A DNA stretch of 64,000 bases, taken from positions 868,001 through 932,000 of the forward strand of contig NZ_LT630003.1 of NCBI RefSeq assembly GCF_900105615.1. The letters are read 5' to 3'. The position numbers and the translations under genes were made by a program. Below, piece by piece: positions 27,173-36,504 of the stretch (the first letter of the stretch is position 1; every line of letters begins with the position of its first letter). The DNA comes from Lacrimispora sphenoides JCM 1415 (GTDB taxonomy: Bacteria; Bacillota; Clostridia; Lachnospirales; Lachnospiraceae). The notes beneath the pieces were generated by a model. The model had not been told where the DNA came from and made no database searches. It worked only from the letters and a program-made list of their open reading frames with translations.

Positions 27173-28345
27173 ATGAAACGAAGAATCCTAAGCCTCATTC
27201 TCGGAACGGCCCTTTCCGCTGCCATGCTGGCAGGCTGCGGTGGTTCCCAGACTTCGGCAACCACGGCCGCAACCGCGGCTGAAACGAAAGCAGATGCCAC
27301 CACTGCAGCCCAGGAGGCGGCAACCCAGGCAGCGAAAGCCACAGGAAGCGGCGGAAAGGTCGGCGTAGCAATGCCCACCCAGTCCTCGGAGCGTTGGATC
27401 AACGACGGAGCCAACATGAAGAAGCAGCTGGAAGCCCTGGGATATGAAGTGGACCTCCAATACGCAGAGGACGACGTACAGATGCAGGTTTCCCAGATCG
27501 AAAATATGATCGCTTCCGGCGTTAACTGTCTGGTAATTGCTTCCATTGATTCCTCCGCTCTGGTGAATGTGGAAGTGCAGGCCAAGAGCGCAGGCATTCC
27601 CATCATTGCCTATGACCGCCTGTTAATGGATACGGATGCTGTTTCCTATTATGCGACCTTTGATAATAAGGGAGTAGGCACGGCGATTGGGCAGTACATA
27701 AAAGACAAGAAGGAACTGGATAAGGCAAAGGCAGAAGGAAAAACCTACACCATAGAATTTTTCATGGGTTCTCCGGATGATAACAACGCATTGTTTTTAT
27801 ACAACGGTCTGATGGAAGTATTAAAGCCTTATCTGGATGATGGGACCCTGGTATGTGAGTCGGGCCGTACTACCTTTGAGGATACCTGTATTTTAAGATG
27901 GTCGCAGGAAACAGCACAGCAGAATTGTGAGAACTATCTGACCGGCTTTTATGCTGACAAGAAGCTGGATATCTGTGCTTCCGCTTTTGACGGCTTTGCC
28001 TATGGCTGCAAAGCGGCTCTTGAAGGTGCAGGCTACAAAGTAGGTGAGGACTGGCCGCTGATTACGGGACAGGATGCGGAGCTGATGGCAACGAAAAATA
28101 TTATCTCAGGCTTCCAGACCATGTCCATTTACAAGGACACCCGTCTTCTGGCTGAAAAGTGCGTGACCATGGTTCAGGCTGTTCTCCAGGGAGCAGAGCC
28201 GGAAATCAACGATACCACCCAGTACAACAACGGCAAAATCGTAGTTCCATCCTATTTATGCACCCCGGTTGCGGTTGATAAGGACAATTACAAGAAAGTC
28301 ATTGTTGACGGCGGTTATTATACGGAAGCACAGCTGGCACAGTAA
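27173..28345 (+). CDS. chvE: Monosaccharide ABC transporter substrate-binding lipoprotein (ChvE-type)
   Basis: A 390-residue sugar receptor of the type I periplasmic-binding fold. The signal peptide ends in LAGC (Cys22) and is followed by an Ala/Thr-rich linker of about 35 residues that lifts the domain from the membrane. The binding domain starts at KVGVAMPTQSSERW and carries YDRLLM and the C-terminal TPVAVDKDNYKKVIVDGGYY, both typical of ChvE. ChvE/GguAB systems take up arabinose, galactose, glucose or xylose. The three genes are in order with a stable hairpin after this first one. Upstream DNA is very AT-rich. Confidence 0.92.
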   Translation: MKRRILSLILGTALSAAMLAGCGGSQTSATTAATAAETKADATTAAQEAATQAAKATGSGGKVGVAMPTQSSERWINDGANMKKQLEALGYEVDLQYAEDDVQMQVSQIENMIASGVNCLVIASIDSSALVNVEVQAKSAGIPIIAYDRLLMDTDAVSYYATFDNKGVGTAIGQYIKDKKELDKAKAEGKTYTIEFFMGSPDDNNALFLYNGLMEVLKPYLDDGTLVCESGRTTFEDTCILRWSQETAQQNCENYLTGFYADKKLDICASAFDGFAYGCKAALEGAGYKVGEDWPLITGQDAELMATKNIISGFQTMSIYKDTRLLAEKCVTMVQAVLQGAEPEINDTTQYNNGKIVVPSYLCTPVAVDKDNYKKVIVDGGYYTEAQLAQ

Positions 28346-28374
28346 CAGTAGGAATAACGGAATGGGAATATTGA

Positions 28375-28402
28375 CAGGCGGCGGCGGAAAAGCCGCCGCC
28401 TG
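28375..28402 (+). terminator. Stable GC-rich hairpin between the binding-protein and ATPase genes
   Basis: Perfect 11-base arms (CAGGCGGCGGC / GCCGCCGCCTG) flank a 6-base loop. Only a weak T tract follows and the operon continues 38 bases on. It is most likely a partial terminator or RNA-stabilising element that keeps the binding protein in excess over the membrane complex. Confidence 0.6.
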
Positions 28403-28439
28403 CTTTCGTGTAACGTAAGAACGTAAAGGAGTTGATGAG

Positions 28440-29987
28440 ATGTCTGAACATATCTTGGAGATGAACCATATCACCAAAGAGTTCTATGGGGTGAAAGCTT
28501 TGGATGACGTGAATATCAAGGTGAAGCGGGGGGAGATACATGCACTCTGCGGAGAAAACGGAGCGGGGAAATCCACTTTGATGAATGTGCTGTCCGGCGT
28601 TTATCCTTATGGGACCTACAGCGGCGATATTGTATACAATGGAAATGTAAATCAGTTTCACAGCATTAAGCAAAGCGAGGCTAAGGGAATCGTAATCATC
28701 CACCAGGAGCTTGCCTTAAGCCCCTATTTGTCCGTGGCGGAAAACGTATTTCTGGGAAATGAACAGACGACTGTTAAAGGGGTGGTGGACTGGACAAAAA
28801 CGAATAAACGGGCTCAGGAAATGCTTGAGAAAGTAGGGCTTGAAAACGAAAATTTAAGTGTACCCGTCAGCAGCCTGGGCGTAGGCAAGCAGCAGCTCAT
28901 TGAAATTGCCCGTGCTATGGCAAAGCAGGTGGAACTCTTGATTTTAGATGAGCCCACCGCGGCCCTCAATGACGAGGAGAGCAGACGGCTTCTGGACATC
29001 ATGCTGGATTTGAAGAAGCACGGCATTACCTGCATCATAATTTCCCATAAGCTCAATGAAATCAGCTATGTGGCGGATTCCATTACCGTGATCCGGGATG
29101 GAAAGACCATAGAAACCCTGGAAAAGGGAAGGGATGAGATCAGTGAGGACCGTATCATCAAGGGCATGGTGGGGCGGGAACTGACGAACCGTTTTCCGGA
29201 AAGAAACTGTGATATCGGAGACAATATTTTTGAGGTTGAAAACTGGAATGTCTATCATCCCGATGATCCGGACCGGAAGATGATCAGGGATATATCCTTT
29301 CATGTGAAATCAGGGGAGGTGGTAGGATTTGCGGGACTGATGGGAGCGGGAAGAACAGAGCTTGCCATGAGCCTTTTCGGAAGATCCTACGGTCAGAAAA
29401 TCACCGGAGCCATTAAGATAAACGGTAAGCAGGTTCTCATCCGGAATGTAAGGGATGCCATCAATAACAAATTGGCCTACGTTTCCGAGGACCGGAAGAA
29501 TTACGGGCTTATCTTAATTGATAGTGTACGCGGAAATATGACCCTGGCAGCGCTTCGCAACTTCTTTTCCAAAAGAGGCATTGTAAACGGCAATGCCGAA
29601 AACCTTTCATCGGAGGAGTATAGAAAGAAAATCAACGTAAAAGCCAATTCCATTAACCAGACGGTCAGTTCCCTTTCCGGCGGTAACCAGCAGAAGGTGG
29701 TGCTGGCAAAATGGATGATGACCCAGCCGGATGTGCTGATTCTTGATGAACCGACCCGGGGCATCGACATTGGGGCAAAATACGAGATATACTGCGTAAT
29801 CAACGATCTGGCTAAGGCGGGTAAGGCAATTATTGTGATCTCCTCGGAGCTTCAGGAAATCATTGGCATCTGTGACCGCATTTACGTTATTAATGAGGGG
29901 CATATAACCGGTGAATTATCCCGCGACGAAGTTTCCCAGGAAAAGATTATGAAATGTATTATGGCAGATAACGGAAAGGATGAATAG
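28440..29987 (+). CDS. gguA: Monosaccharide ABC transporter ATPase (GguA/MmsA-type, two ABC domains)
   Basis: A 515-residue protein with two fused ATP-binding cassettes on the cytoplasmic side. The first has Walker [11 protein letters not shown], a modified signature [16 protein letters not shown] and Walker [12 protein letters not shown]. The second has a degenerate Walker A region ([10 protein letters not shown]), signature [15 protein letters not shown] and Walker [13 protein letters not shown]. This asymmetry is the rule for the RbsA/MglA/XylG/GguA group. The ribosome site is AAAGGAG. Two bases separate it from the permease gene. Confidence 0.95.
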   Translation: MSEHILEMNHITKEFYGVKALDDVNIKVKRGEIHALCGENGAGKSTLMNVLSGVYPYGTYSGDIVYNGNVNQFHSIKQSEAKGIVIIHQELALSPYLSVAENVFLGNEQTTVKGVVDWTKTNKRAQEMLEKVGLENENLSVPVSSLGVGKQQLIEIARAMAKQVELLILDEPTAALNDEESRRLLDIMLDLKKHGITCIIISHKLNEISYVADSITVIRDGKTIETLEKGRDEISEDRIIKGMVGRELTNRFPERNCDIGDNIFEVENWNVYHPDDPDRKMIRDISFHVKSGEVVGFAGLMGAGRTELAMSLFGRSYGQKITGAIKINGKQVLIRNVRDAINNKLAYVSEDRKNYGLILIDSVRGNMTLAALRNFFSKRGIVNGNAENLSSEEYRKKINVKANSINQTVSSLSGGNQQKVVLAKWMMTQPDVLILDEPTRGIDIGAKYEIYCVINDLAKAGKAIIVISSELQEIIGICDRIYVINEGHITGELSRDEVSQEKIMKCIMADNGKDE

Positions 29988-29989
29988 AG

Positions 29990-31156
29990 ATGGACAAGAA
30001 AAAGACGGTTAATATTAATATGAAAGAATACGGCATGGTACTTGCCCTCATCGCGGTATTTCTCATTTTTGCGGTAATGACAGGCGGAAAAAACATGTCC
30101 CCTGCAAACATTAATAACCTGATTATGCAAAACAGCTATATCGTCATCCTTGCGGTCGGCATGCTGCTGTGTGTATTGACTGGGAATATTGACTTAGGCG
30201 TAGGTTCTATTGTTGCGGTCTGCGGTGCGGCTGTGGGTATTATGATCGTGGACTATAAGGCCAGCATGTGGGTGGCGATTCTGGCAGCCCTGGCAATCGG
30301 TACATTATCCGGTATGTTTGTAGGATTTTTTGTATCAAAGCTTTCCATTCCTCCCTTTATTGTGACGCTGGCAACCATGTTAATGGGCCGGGGACTTACT
30401 TATACTCTTTTAAAGGCCCAGACAAAGGGACCGCTTCCAACAAACTATACATACATTGGTGCAGGCTTTCTGCCTACCGTTAAAATTCCGTTTGGCACAG
30501 GGACTTTGGATATGGTATCCATTGGAGTTGCCCTTGCCGCTTTTGCCCTCATTATTTTCTCCGAAATAAAGAGCATACGGACAAAGAAGAAATATGGTTT
30601 TCCGGTCAATCCCCTGTGGCAGTCCGTGTTAAAGGTGGGCGTGATTCTGGTAATTGTCTGGTTTTTCTTCTATAAGTTGTCCCGTTATAACGGCATTCCG
30701 TTTGTTCTGGTTATCATGGGCGTGTTGGTTGCCCTCTATCATTTCATTACAAGCAGAACTGTGGCAGGGCGGCAGATTTACGCTTTGGGCGGCAATGCAA
30801 AAGCTGCGAAGCTTTCCGGCATCAATACGGGAAAGGTTTTTTTCTGGGTATATACCAATATGGGAATCCTGTGCGCCATCGCCGGAATCGTTCTCTCCGC
30901 CAGAAACGCTTCCGCAACTCCGAAAGCGGGAGATCAGTTTGAGATGGATGCCATCGCCTCCTGCTATATTGGAGGAGCTGCGACCACCGGTGGTGTGGGC
31001 ACGATTATCGGAGCCGTTGTCGGCGCATTTATCATGGGTATTTTGAATAATGGTATGTCCCTTTACGGCTGGTCCACCGATATCCAGAAAATCGTAAAAG
31101 GTGCTGTACTTTTGGGGGCAGTTACGATAGACTTATTATCAAAGAGAAAAAAATAG
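29990..31156 (+). CDS. gguB: Monosaccharide ABC transporter permease (GguB/MmsB-type)
   Basis: A 388-residue polytopic permease. Features of the RbsC/XylH family are GNIDLGVGSIVAVCGA, IPPFIVTLATMLMGRGL and GRQIYALGGNAKAAKLSGIN, the latter being the ATPase-contact loop. The longer C-terminal part (GGVGTIIGAVVGAFIMGILNNGMSL) is also present. The size of about 390 matches GguB/XylH rather than RbsC (about 320). It ends 20 bases before the regulator gene, so the regulator is probably co-transcribed. Confidence 0.94.
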   Translation: MDKKKTVNINMKEYGMVLALIAVFLIFAVMTGGKNMSPANINNLIMQNSYIVILAVGMLLCVLTGNIDLGVGSIVAVCGAAVGIMIVDYKASMWVAILAALAIGTLSGMFVGFFVSKLSIPPFIVTLATMLMGRGLTYTLLKAQTKGPLPTNYTYIGAGFLPTVKIPFGTGTLDMVSIGVALAAFALIIFSEIKSIRTKKKYGFPVNPLWQSVLKVGVILVIVWFFFYKLSRYNGIPFVLVIMGVLVALYHFITSRTVAGRQIYALGGNAKAAKLSGINTGKVFFWVYTNMGILCAIAGIVLSARNASATPKAGDQFEMDAIASCYIGGAATTGGVGTIIGAVVGAFIMGILNNGMSLYGWSTDIQKIVKGAVLLGAVTIDLLSKRKK

Positions 31157-31176
31157 CTGAAAGATAGGGATGGAAT

Positions 31177-32280
31177 ATGCAGGCACGGGAAGCAAAATAT
31201 ATGATGGTTGTCCAATGGGTACAGGAACAGATTGAAAACGGCAGCATCGGGCTGGGCGATAAGCTTCCCTCTGAAAACGAGATGAGCCTTCAGTTTCATT
31301 TAAGCAGGCAGACGATACGCCATGCGATCGACGTGCTGGAACAGCGGAAGCTGGTAACGCGGATACAGGGGAGCGGAACTTATGCAGGCGTCTGTGCCCG
31401 GGGAGGAAGTCAGGAAAAATATTTTAATATAGCTGTTATCAGCACTTATGTGGACAGCTATATATTTCCGGCTGTACTTAAGGGGATTGAACGGGTGCTT
31501 TCCAAATCCGGTTATACCATGCAGGTGGCATTTACCGGAAACCGGACTGAGAGAGAGCGGGAGGCGCTGGATAAGATTCTGGATAAGGGACTGATTGATG
31601 GTTTGATTGTGGAACCTGCAAAAAGCGCCCTGCCCAACCCGAATCTGCATTATTATAAGAAGCTGATGGGGCAGCAGGTTCCGGTTTTGTTTTTTAACAG
31701 CAGTTATCCGGGGTTAAATCTTCCTTGCGTATCACTTAATGACGCGCTGATAGGAGAGAAAGCGGCAGAATATCTGATTCGGGCGGGCCATAAAGAGATT
31801 GGAGGAATTTTTAAATCTGATGACGGCCAGGGACATTTAAGATATTCTGGTTTTGCAAAGAGCATGGAGAAGGCAGGCTTAAAGCTGGACGGAAAACGGA
31901 TACTGTGGATCGATTCCGAGAGCCTGAAAGATATGGAGTTATGGGCGGATTATCTGTTCCATCGGCTGGAGGGCTGCACAGGGGTGGTCTGCTATAATGA
32001 TGAGGTGGCAAACCTGTTGTCTGGAATCTGTTTAAAAAGAGGAATCTGCATACCGGAAGACTTATCCCTTGTCAGCATTGACAATTCTGATCTGGCGACT
32101 TTGGGAGAGGTTCCCATCACCTCCTTTCCCCATCCCATGGAGGCCCTGGGAAGAAAGGCAGCGGAACATATGATAAAGCTCATAGAGAATCCATGCTTTG
32201 ATGGGAATTATCTCTTTGATTCGGAGGCTGTTGAAAGGGAATCTGTGAAATTTATATCAAAGGAGAATACGAATGAGTGA
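31177..32280 (+). CDS. GntR-type regulator with LacI-like sugar-binding domain (AraR-like)
   Basis: A 367-residue repressor-type protein. Residues 1-70 form a GntR winged helix (LGDKLPSENEMSLQF, SRQTIRHAIDVLEQ, IQGSGTYAG). From about residue 85 a LacI/periplasmic-binding-fold effector domain follows (FNIAVISTYVDSYIF, GLIVEP, GVVCYNDEVANLL, SLVSIDNSD, TSFPHPMEALGRKAAEHMI). This hybrid is the architecture of Bacillus AraR. Placed directly after a monosaccharide importer, it probably senses the transported sugar and controls the 27.2-32.5 kb operon. Its last bases overlap the next small gene. Confidence 0.9.
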   Translation: MQAREAKYMMVVQWVQEQIENGSIGLGDKLPSENEMSLQFHLSRQTIRHAIDVLEQRKLVTRIQGSGTYAGVCARGGSQEKYFNIAVISTYVDSYIFPAVLKGIERVLSKSGYTMQVAFTGNRTEREREALDKILDKGLIDGLIVEPAKSALPNPNLHYYKKLMGQQVPVLFFNSSYPGLNLPCVSLNDALIGEKAAEYLIRAGHKEIGGIFKSDDGQGHLRYSGFAKSMEKAGLKLDGKRILWIDSESLKDMELWADYLFHRLEGCTGVVCYNDEVANLLSGICLKRGICIPEDLSLVSIDNSDLATLGEVPITSFPHPMEALGRKAAEHMIKLIENPCFDGNYLFDSEAVERESVKFISKENTNE

Positions 32281-32548
32281 GAAAAAAGGTTCCTCCAATC
32301 CGTCTCAGAGCACCCTGACCCTGCGGCTTGTGGGCGGAGGCTATCTGATTTACCTTGGGTTCCAGATGATACCGGAGCTTTCCATGTCTTTCGGTGTCCG
32401 TAATCTGGTTCAAATGACAGCGCTGGTCATATTCCTTGTGGTGGGGGTATTGCTTGTGGGATGGTCTGTGAAAAAGCTGTTGCGGAAAGAATTTGAACGT
32501 CCGGGGGAAGAAGCGGACGGGATAAAAGAAGACAATAAGGAAAATTGA
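32273..32548 (+). CDS. Small two-helix membrane protein, function unknown
   Basis: A 91-residue protein. The N-terminus is Ser/Lys-rich; two hydrophobic segments follow (about residues 22-35 and 46-64), then a charged C-terminal tail rich in Glu and Lys. It overlaps the end of the regulator by 8 bases, so the two are translationally coupled. I recognise no domain. The context suggests a minor membrane accessory of the sugar operon, but this is only positional. Confidence 0.7.
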   Translation: MSEKKGSSNPSQSTLTLRLVGGGYLIYLGFQMIPELSMSFGVRNLVQMTALVIFLVVGVLLVGWSVKKLLRKEFERPGEEADGIKEDNKEN

Positions 32549-32564
32549 TGTTGTTTTATGAAAG

Positions 32565-32597
32565 AAGGAGTTGTCATATGGACAGCTCCTTTTTTAT
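32565..32597 (+). terminator. Terminator ending the monosaccharide importer operon
   Basis: The arms AAGGAGTTGTC and GACAGCTCCTT pair (one G-T) around a 5-base loop and run directly into T6, 17 bases after the small membrane protein stop. Confidence 0.85.
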
Positions 32598-32820
32598 AGG
32601 CTTTAGCCAGTTGAGTATGGGGGAGTTATAGGCAGTTTCGAGCAATAGATGGGCCACCCTGATTAAGCTTTCATTAGATATGTATAAGAAAGCAGGATAA
32701 GTCAGTATTAAACTGAAACGTACATTGTAAAGCTGCGTTGCTTTGGGGTATAAAGATAACAGATTATACTATACAGATACAAAAATATCGTATTTTAAAA
32801 TGGAAAGGAAAGAAAAGCTT

Positions 32821-33978
32821 ATGTGTAAAGAACAGGAAAGTTCATGGCTCGACCAGGCTGTTTTAAAGGTCATGGAAAAGATGGAGTGGGTCAGTGAAAA
32901 ATCAAAAAACAAAATTCCCTATACCACGGTAAATGGCGTTCATGACGATCGGAGCAAAGGCAGTGAATTCGCAGGAGATAATGGGATCAACTGGTGGTGT
33001 AATGGTTTTTGGGGCGGCATGATGTGGCAGATGTATCATAAGACCGGTAAGGAACGGTATATGGAGATCGCCCGGATTTCAGAGGAAAAGCTGGATCAGT
33101 GCTTTGAGGATTATTATGGCCTTCATCACGATGTTGGATTTATGTACCTTCCGACGGCTGTGGCAGATTACCGTCTCACCGGGAATCCGGAATCCAGAAA
33201 AAGAGGGCTTCACGCCGCAAGTCTGTTAGCAGGGCGGTTTAATCCCATCGGCCGTTTTATACGGGCCTGGAATGATAAACCGGGAAACAGTGATGATACA
33301 AGAGGCTGGGCGATCATTGACTGTCTCTTTAATATTCCTCTGCTTTACTGGGCGAGTGAGGAAACAAAAGACCCCAGGTTCAAACAGATTGCCATGCTCC
33401 ATGCAGACACGGTGATGGAGCATTTTGTAAGAGGGGATGGCTCAGTACGCCATATTGTGGAGTTTGATCCTTTTACAGGTGAACGGGTAAGGGATTACGG
33501 AGGACAGGGCTATGAGACAGGTTCTTCCTGGACAAGAGGCCAGGCATGGGGGCTTTATGGATTTCTTATGAGCTTTTCCCATACCGGAAAACAGGAATAC
33601 CTTGATACTGCAAAAAAGATCGCCCATTATTTTATGGCAGCCATTCCGGAAGACGGCATCATACCGGTGGACTTTCGCCAGCCAAAGGAGCCTGCATGGT
33701 GTGATGATACGGCGGCAGCCATTGCAGCCTGCGGGTTGATCGAGATAGGCAGACGGGCAGGGGAACTGGAGCAGGATATGTATTGCAAGGCAGCGGAAAA
33801 GCTGTTAAGGGCTTTGTATGAGAATCACTGTGATTTTACGGAAGAAAATGATTCCATTCTCCAAAAGGGAACCGGCTCCTATCATAGCCAGGAACATGAA
33901 TTTCCTATTATTTACGGGGACTATTTCTTTATGGAGGCTTTGTTTAAGCTGAAAGGCCAGGATTTTTTTCTATGGTGA
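32821..33978 (+). CDS. Glycoside hydrolase family 88 (unsaturated glucuronyl hydrolase)
   Basis: A 385-residue (alpha/alpha)6-barrel enzyme without a signal peptide. It hydrates and thereby cleaves the unsaturated uronic acid at the non-reducing end of oligosaccharides left by polysaccharide lyases. Family segments are YGLHHDVGFMYLPTAVADYRLTG, GNSDDTRGWAIIDCLFNIPLLYWAS (catalytic aspartates lie in these two), GSSWTRGQAWGLYGF and EPAWCDDTAAAIAACGLIEIG. I place the start at ATG 32821; ATG 32800 and an upstream extension to 32743 are also in frame. The 3' end overlaps the convergent AraC gene by 9 bases. Substrates could be glycosaminoglycan or plant-derived uronides. Confidence 0.9.
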   Translation: MCKEQESSWLDQAVLKVMEKMEWVSEKSKNKIPYTTVNGVHDDRSKGSEFAGDNGINWWCNGFWGGMMWQMYHKTGKERYMEIARISEEKLDQCFEDYYGLHHDVGFMYLPTAVADYRLTGNPESRKRGLHAASLLAGRFNPIGRFIRAWNDKPGNSDDTRGWAIIDCLFNIPLLYWASEETKDPRFKQIAMLHADTVMEHFVRGDGSVRHIVEFDPFTGERVRDYGGQGYETGSSWTRGQAWGLYGFLMSFSHTGKQEYLDTAKKIAHYFMAAIPEDGIIPVDFRQPKEPAWCDDTAAAIAACGLIEIGRRAGELEQDMYCKAAEKLLRALYENHCDFTEENDSILQKGTGSYHSQEHEFPIIYGDYFFMEALFKLKGQDFFLW

Positions 33979-34767
33979 TACATTCCTGTAATGGGAGCGG
34001 TACTGACTGGGAGTCATGTTTTTATATTTCTTGAACTGCCGCATAAAGTGAAATTCACTTTCGTATCCGCAAAAGCCTGCCAGGGACTGGATGGACATTT
34101 CCGTGGTTCGCAGATAGAAACAGGCGTTTTTCAAACGGGCGGATATCACATCCTGCATGCAGGAGGATCCGAAAAGCTCCTTATAAAGATGCTGAAAGTA
34201 AGAGGGGCTCATGTGGACCGACTGGGACATGGTATCTATGGTCCATTTGCTGTGAGGGGCATTTAAAATCGATACCCGAAGGCTGTTCATGATCCCATAA
34301 TATTTATGAGAAGATGCTTTATCCGGTTTTTCATGGATCTGGGAAGCGAGGGTGTAAAGGAGAGTCCTCATAAGGGAATCCAGAATCTGCACCCGGTAAG
34401 GGTGAGAGGAATGCTTTTCCATTACGATCAGCCTGCTGAATTCGGAAAGCTGCCCTGCATCAGATAAAGGTACCGGCGTCTGGAAGGGGATTTTTAAATC
34501 CATAAAAAAAGGAAGATCTTTTTCATCCAGATCAAAGTGGATCCAGTCATCGTTATAATCCGGTGTGCGGCAGCCATAATGGACATAAGCATATTTGTCA
34601 TAAAGAATCACCGTATTGGCGGGGAGATTCCTGTAAGTATGGTTGTATTCAAAAAAGGCTTCGGATTTGACCACAAGAAGGGTATAGTCGGAAGAGCCTT
34701 CCGGGCGAAGCATGTGAAATGGTTTTTGATGTCTGGATTCATAACCGCAATTCAGAATAGAAATCAT
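33970..34767 (-). CDS. AraC family transcriptional regulator
   Basis: A 265-residue regulator with an N-terminal cupin-like sensing domain (ESRHQKPFHMLRPEGSSDYTLLVV, NTVILYDKY) and a C-terminal double helix-turn-helix. The latter shows MSPSYFQHLYKELFG for the first HTH and SLAGFCGYESEFHFMRQFKKY...TPSQYR for the second. The chosen start at 34767 has AAAAGGAG 7 bases upstream; an in-frame ATG at 34785 is less well placed. It is convergent with the GH88 gene and overlaps its 3' end, so control of that gene is plausible but not shown. Confidence 0.9.
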   Translation of the reverse strand: MISILNCGYESRHQKPFHMLRPEGSSDYTLLVVKSEAFFEYNHTYRNLPANTVILYDKYAYVHYGCRTPDYNDDWIHFDLDEKDLPFFMDLKIPFQTPVPLSDAGQLSEFSRLIVMEKHSSHPYRVQILDSLMRTLLYTLASQIHEKPDKASSHKYYGIMNSLRVSILNAPHSKWTIDTMSQSVHMSPSYFQHLYKELFGSSCMQDVISARLKNACFYLRTTEMSIQSLAGFCGYESEFHFMRQFKKYKNMTPSQYRSHYRNVSP

Positions 34768-34945
34768 CTGCTGGCTCCTTTTCATGAGATAGCCTTATTA
34801 TAACGCTTTTTTACATAGGTGGGAAGCCGGAATCTGCGTAACAAATAAATGAAGTGCTGTGCTTTCAGTTCTTCCGATTCCGCTTCCGGATCCTATATTT
34901 TAGTTGTAATACCTCCGATGCATAGTATAATATAATCATGGCCCA

Positions 34946-35280
<335 letters not shown>

Positions 35281-35315
35281 GTCTCGCTCATATCTGAATG
35301 ATTAGGAGGTAAGAA

Positions 35316-35341
35316 GGTACGTTTTCAGATGAAAATGTACC
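35316..35341 (+). terminator. Weak hairpin followed by T-rich DNA
   Basis: The arms GGTACGTTTTC and GAAAATGTACC (with G-T pairing) are followed by TTTACTTTACTTTATTTTT. It is probably the remaining terminator of the decayed GH1 gene. Confidence 0.5.
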
Positions 35342-35541
35342 TTTACTTTACTTTATTTTTATCTTATATAGTATAATGGGTAATATAAATGTTTCCGCTG
35401 GGATATAGATTAAAGTATTAAAAACTGCCGGATAATAGAATATGCGGATATAGAGAGAAGGCGGGATTTATCACACCATCCTCTTTTAACTAAAGGCAAA
35501 TGCATTTGAAAATAAAATTCAGCAAAGTAAAGGAGATTACC

Positions 35542-36081
35542 ATGCTAAAACCAATAGAAACCAGAAGAAGCATCCGTAAATATTTAGATAAAAAGGTTGA
35601 AAACGAGAAGCTTCTTAAGCTATTAGAAAGTGCCAGACTCGCTCCTTCTGGAAGTAATACGCAGCCTTGGACGTTTATTATCATTGAATCAGAAGATACG
35701 AAAGAAAAACTTTCAATTGCCGATCATAATCAAACATGGATGATGACAGCTCCGATATTTATCGTGTGTGTAGCAGATATTCGCTGCCGTATTTCCATGG
35801 AGACCAAAGTTAGATTGAATGAGGAAAGCTCTGAACCGGAGCTTAAACAAATTATCCGGGATACAGCAATTGCGATAGAACATATATTGCTTGAAGCAGA
35901 ACATCAGGGACTAGCGACCTGTTGGACGGCCTGGTTTGAGCAAGATGTGGTCAGACCTATTCTGAACATTCCGGATGATAAGTATGTGTGCGGAATTATT
36001 ACGATTGGATATGGGGCCGAGGTACCAAAACAACGGCCTAGAAAATCGATGGATGAAATTGTGAGATACGAAAAATGGTGA
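35542..36081 (+). CDS. Nitroreductase family protein
   Basis: A 179-residue FMN-dependent oxidoreductase of the nitroreductase fold. The N-terminal RRSIRKYLDKKVE and SARLAPSGSNTQPWTFIIIES carry the flavin-phosphate contacts. AIAIEHILLEAEHQGLATCW and the C-terminal IITIGYGAEVPKQRPRKS are the other conserved blocks. The start is ATG 35542 with AAAGGAG 7 bases upstream; the frame opens 14 codons earlier without a ribosome site. In Clostridia such genes often sit beside ferredoxin-type proteins, as the truncated one following here. Substrate unknown. Confidence 0.9.
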   Translation: MLKPIETRRSIRKYLDKKVENEKLLKLLESARLAPSGSNTQPWTFIIIESEDTKEKLSIADHNQTWMMTAPIFIVCVADIRCRISMETKVRLNEESSEPELKQIIRDTAIAIEHILLEAEHQGLATCWTAWFEQDVVRPILNIPDDKYVCGIITIGYGAEVPKQRPRKSMDEIVRYEKW

Positions 36082-36117
36082 TGAAACTGTGGGATTTAAA
36101 TTACACCACTACTTGAT

Positions 36118-36417
36118 TTGTGCAGCCATGTTAAAGATTATTTCAGCCATTTCATTTGCCGAGTTAATCATTCCGGATTTCAGCCAGTGCTGTATCATAC
36201 CAATACTTCCATTGAGCATAAATATAAAATAAAACACCTTAGTTGTGGTAAATGTGCTGAACTATGTCCGCTGAATAACATTATCTTAACAGACGGTAAG
36301 CCCGTATGGGGAAATCACTGTACCCATTGCATGGCTTGTCTACATAGATGTCCCACAGAAGCGATTGAATACAAAAAGAAGACGCAAGGCAAAGCTGAGT
36401 GTATCTGCAAAATATGA
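36118..36417 (+). pseudogene. Truncated EFR1-type flavodoxin/ferredoxin protein (two 4Fe-4S motifs kept)
   Basis: The 99-residue frame contains two ferredoxin clusters: CGKCAELCP and CTHCMACLHRCP, followed by TEAIEYKKKT. This is the C-terminal third of EFR1-type proteins, which normally have a flavodoxin domain in front. The first cysteine of the first cluster is shifted compared with the usual CxxCxxCxxxC, and no ribosome site precedes the TTG at 36118. It may still make a small ferredoxin, but loss of the N-terminal domain argues for a gene remnant. Confidence 0.6.
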
Positions 36418-36435
36418 CATACAGGGAATATTAAT

Positions 36436-36487
36436 ATTATTGACTACATGGTCTATTTTATGTATAATGGACTGTGTGGTCAATAAT
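36436..36487 (+). promoter_or_regulatory. Promoter and palindromic operator of the TetR-antiporter operon
   Basis: TTGACT (36440-36445) and TATAAT (36463-36468) are separated by exactly 17 bases. The promoter is embedded in a 21-base imperfect inverted repeat (36436-36456 and 36467-36487; 17 of 21 positions match) centred between the two elements. Bound TetR-type protein would cover the promoter, so autorepression is likely. Confidence 0.8.
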
Positions 36488-36504
36488 GCTTTCAGGAGGT
36501 TACA

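Noticed and set aside
27022..27606. A 194-codon minus-strand frame over the binding-protein gene
   Set aside because: Its Ala/Ser-rich composition mirrors the Ala/Thr-rich linker of the lipoprotein on the plus strand; no start signal or family motif.
30654..31046. A 130-codon plus-strand frame within the GguB permease gene
   Set aside because: It is an out-of-frame shadow of a well-recognised permease.
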